Shown here piece by piece: positions 5,812 through 7,824 of a DNA stretch of 7,824 bases. The notes under the pieces were generated by a model. The model was not told the DNA's origin. It was given only the letters and a program-made list of their open reading frames with translations, and did not search any database. This DNA comes from JAKVKY01 sp964293585 (lineage in GTDB: Bacteria; Bacillota; Negativicutes; Acidaminococcales; Acidaminococcaceae). Made by a program: the position numbers and the translations under genes. The stretch covers positions 1 to 7,824 of the forward strand of contig CAXYYS010000081.1 of assembly GCA_964293585.1 (NCBI GenBank). Direction: 5' to 3'. Position 1 is the first letter of the stretch, and each line of letters starts with the position of its first letter.

Positions 5812-5845
5812 GCCGGACCAGCCTGCTGGTGGCAAGCTGCCCGGC
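5812..5845 (-). other. Compact branched hairpin between carB and pyrK
   Basis: In the 66-base spacer, GCCGG (5812-5816) pairs with CCGGC (5841-5845). This stem encloses two back-to-back arms: ACCAG/CTGGT (5817-5821 with 5826-5830) and GGC/GCC (5831-5833 with 5839-5841, one base shared with the outer stem). The result would be a small Y-shaped RNA placed just ahead of the pyrK ribosome binding site. There is no T run, so it is not a terminator. A role in mRNA processing or stability is possible but inferred. Confidence 0.4.
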
Positions 5846-5853
5846 ACTTGTGT

Positions 5854-7824
5854 TTATCTTTCCCAGGACAGGTCCTGCAAAGCTACGATGCTGACGATAC
5901 GGCGATGCCGCATAGCCGCCATGACGCGCTGCAGTTCCCGGGCCGTATCCATGCTGGTCAGGCAGGGAATAGCGTGTTCCACGGAGCAGCGGCGAATCTT
6001 GAACCCGTCGCGCTCAGCATCCCGGCCGTGATTGCTGGTGTTGATAATCATGCCCACATCGCCCTCTTTAATATGGTCGATGATATTGGGATGGGTGTCC
6101 TCGCTGACCTTGATGGCCACCTGCACCTCCACGCCGTGTTCCTTCAGGTACGCTGCCGTACCTTCCGTAGCCACCACGTTGTAACCTAATTCCTTAAAGC
6201 CGGCAGCAATCTCTACCGCTTCCGGTTTATCCTGGTCCGCCACGGTAATGAGGATGGAACCTTCATCAGGCACATCGATGCCGCTGGCAATACAAGCCTT
6301 GTACAGGGCCCGGGAGTACTGGTAGTCCACGCACATTACCTCGCCGGTGGATTTCATCTCCGGCCCCAGGGTAATATCCACGTTGCTCATCTTGTTGAAG
6401 CTGAACACCGGCGCCTTGCAGGCATAATAATCGGGGAAGAAACCCAGACCGGGTTTATAACCTTGTTCCCGGATGGAGATACCCATGGCGCATTTCGTAG
6501 CCACGTCCACCATGGGGATGGTGGTCACCTTGCTCAGGAAAGGCACCGTACGGGAAGACCGGGGATTGACCTCGATCACGTACACGTTGCCGTCCCGGAC
6601 AATGTACTGCATATTGATGATGCCTTTCACGTTCAGGCCCAGGGCCATCTTGTTCGTGTAGTCGATGATGGTCTTGATGACATGTTCGCTCAAGCTGCGG
6701 GGAGGATACACGGCGATAGAGTCGCCGCTGTGCACTCCTGCTCTTTCAATATGCTCCATGATGCCCGGCAGCATGACTTCCTTGCCGTCGCAGATGGCGT
6801 CCACCTCTACCTCGGTGCCCATCAGATAATGATCCACCAGGACGGGATGGTCGCTGGAAGCCTGCACGGCGTTATCCATGTAGTATTTTAATTCACTTTC
6901 GTTGTAGACAATTTCCATGGCCCGGCCGCCCAGTACATAACTGGGGCGTACCATGACGGGATAACCTACATCCTGAGCTGCCTTAAAGGCATCCTCGGTG
7001 CAGGTGACGCTCTCTCCCTTGGGACGGGGAAGGTTGCACTGGGGCAGCAGTTCCTCAAAACGTTTCCGGCCTCCCGCCCGGTCGATGCCGTCCACGCTGG
7101 TGCCCAGGATATTGACCCCGGCTTGTTCCAGAGGACCGGCCAGGTTGATGGCGGTCTGGCCGCCGAATTGGACGATGACGCCTTCCGGCTTTTCCTTGTC
7201 CAGCACGTTGAGCACATCTTCCACGGTAAGGGGTTCAAAATAGAGCCGGTCCGCCGTATCAAAATCGGTGCTGACGGTTTCCGGGTTGTTGTTGATGATG
7301 ATGGTCTCGTAGCCTAATTCTTTCAGGGCCCACACACTATGCACGGAGCAGTAGTCGAATTCCACGCCCTGGCCGATGCGGATAGGACCGCTGCCCAGCA
7401 CGACGACCTTCTTCTTGTCCGTGACCCGCACCTCGTCCTCCTGGGCGTAGGTGGAGTAATAGTAAGGCGTTGCCGCTTCAAACTCGGCGGCGCAGGTATC
7501 CACCATCTTATAGGTGGGGATGATGCCGGCGGCCTTACGCTGCTGCCTGATTTCCTGCCAGGTCTTGCCGGTCAGGGCCGCGATGGTCACATCGGCAAAG
7601 CCGCGCTGTTTAGCCAGCCGCAGCAAAGCTGTGTCCAGAGGTCCCTCCTTAATTTTCTTTTCCAGCTCCACAATCTTGACGATCTTTACCAGGAACCATT
7701 CGTCAATCATGGTCTCCTGATGGATCTTGTCTATGGTGCCGCCCTTGCGGAAATATTCAGCAATGGCGAAGAGCCGTTCATCATCCTGTTTGCGGATGAC
7801 GGTCAGCAGTTCCTCCAGGTTTAA
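5854..7824 (-). CDS. carB: Carbamoyl-phosphate synthase large chain, C-terminal 656 residues
   Basis: Makes carbamoyl phosphate from bicarbonate, ATP and the ammonia released by CarA, for pyrimidine and arginine synthesis. The frame is open from the window edge to TAA at 5854, so the first ~400 residues (first ATP-grasp domain) lie outside. Fragment order: helical oligomerisation domain with DDERLFAIAEYF and IDEWFL; the second ATP-grasp domain from VVVLGSGPIRIGQG (about 140) through VRPSYVLGGRAMEIVY; and metal ligands Q406, E418 and N420 in NMQYI and IEVNPRSSRTVPF. Last comes the MGS-like allosteric domain from ILITVADQDKP to the end, with ATEGTA and IINTSNHG. One oddity: the usual DRAEDR motif reads DRAGGR (codons 7069-7074). 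First gene of the visible pyr operon; the promoter and any PyrR attenuator lie outside. An internal ATG at 7710 is not the true start. Confidence 0.95.
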   Translation of the reverse strand, partial: LNLEELLTVIRKQDDERLFAIAEYFRKGGTIDKIHQETMIDEWFLVKIVKIVELEKKIKEGPLDTALLRLAKQRGFADVTIAALTGKTWQEIRQQRKAAGIIPTYKMVDTCAAEFEAATPYYYSTYAQEDEVRVTDKKKVVVLGSGPIRIGQGVEFDYCSVHSVWALKELGYETIIINNNPETVSTDFDTADRLYFEPLTVEDVLNVLDKEKPEGVIVQFGGQTAINLAGPLEQAGVNILGTSVDGIDRAGGRKRFEELLPQCNLPRPKGESVTCTEDAFKAAQDVGYPVMVRPSYVLGGRAMEIVYNESELKYYMDNAVQASSDHPVLVDHYLMGTEVEVDAICDGKEVMLPGIMEHIERAGVHSGDSIAVYPPRSLSEHVIKTIIDYTNKMALGLNVKGIINMQYIVRDGNVYVIEVNPRSSRTVPFLSKVTTIPMVDVATKCAMGISIREQGYKPGLGFFPDYYACKAPVFSFNKMSNVDITLGPEMKSTGEVMCVDYQYSRALYKACIASGIDVPDEGSILITVADQDKPEAVEIAAGFKELGYNVVATEGTAAYLKEHGVEVQVAIKVSEDTHPNIIDHIKEGDVGMIINTSNHGRDAERDGFKIRRCSVEHAIPCLTSMDTARELQRVMAAMRHRRIVSIVALQDLSWER

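Noticed and set aside
7339..7824. 161-residue plus-strand frame opposite carB, and other long antisense frames at 4131-5177, 5552-6189 and 6463-6891
   Set aside because: They lie wholly opposite strongly conserved pyr genes; GC-rich codon use in the real gene opens these frames by chance.

Overview
The window looks like chromosomal DNA of an anaerobic, low-oxygen-adapted Firmicute. The evidence is the clostridial-type pyr operon order (carB-pyrK-pyrDB-pyrF-pyrE, with the NAD-linked dihydroorotate dehydrogenase pair PyrK/PyrD-B), the 'CPLC' C-terminal tail of PyrE, and a rubredoxin plus flavo-diiron protein pair. Coding DNA is moderately GC-rich. A Negativicutes-like host is my best guess from the flavour of the proteins, but it is not proven.

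Layout: (1) 1-683, minus strand: the N-terminal part of a nicotinate phosphoribosyltransferase, cut by the window edge. (2) 684-964: AT-rich divergent intergenic region with a clear extended -10 promoter for the plus strand and several CAACTT/AAGTTG half-sites. (3) 965-2394, plus strand: rubredoxin then an A-type flavoprotein (FprA), separated by a hairpin; together an O2/NO detoxification unit. (4) 2395-2662: convergent intergenic region almost filled by a 228-base, multi-branched inverted-repeat structure of unknown identity. Its arms end in T-rich tails on both strands, so it probably terminates both flanking units. (5) 2663-7824, minus strand: the distal pyrimidine operon in transcription order carB (5' end outside the window), pyrK, pyrD, pyrF, pyrE.

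The pyr genes would make carbamoyl phosphate, oxidise dihydroorotate to orotate with electrons going through the PyrK FAD and 2Fe-2S centres to NAD+, attach PRPP (PyrE) and decarboxylate OMP to UMP (PyrF). PyrF is broken or recoded: it has an in-frame TAG exactly at the catalytic lysine of the D-x-K-x-x-D motif, while the rest of the enzyme is intact. All seven complete genes or gene ends in the window terminate with TAA, so that TAG is the only amber codon in a gene frame here.

The most interesting items are the pyrF amber at the active-site lysine, the folded element between fprA and pyrE, and the loss of the usual active-site histidine in the nicotinate phosphoribosyltransferase fragment. 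Any of the coding anomalies could be sequence or assembly errors and need reads to settle.
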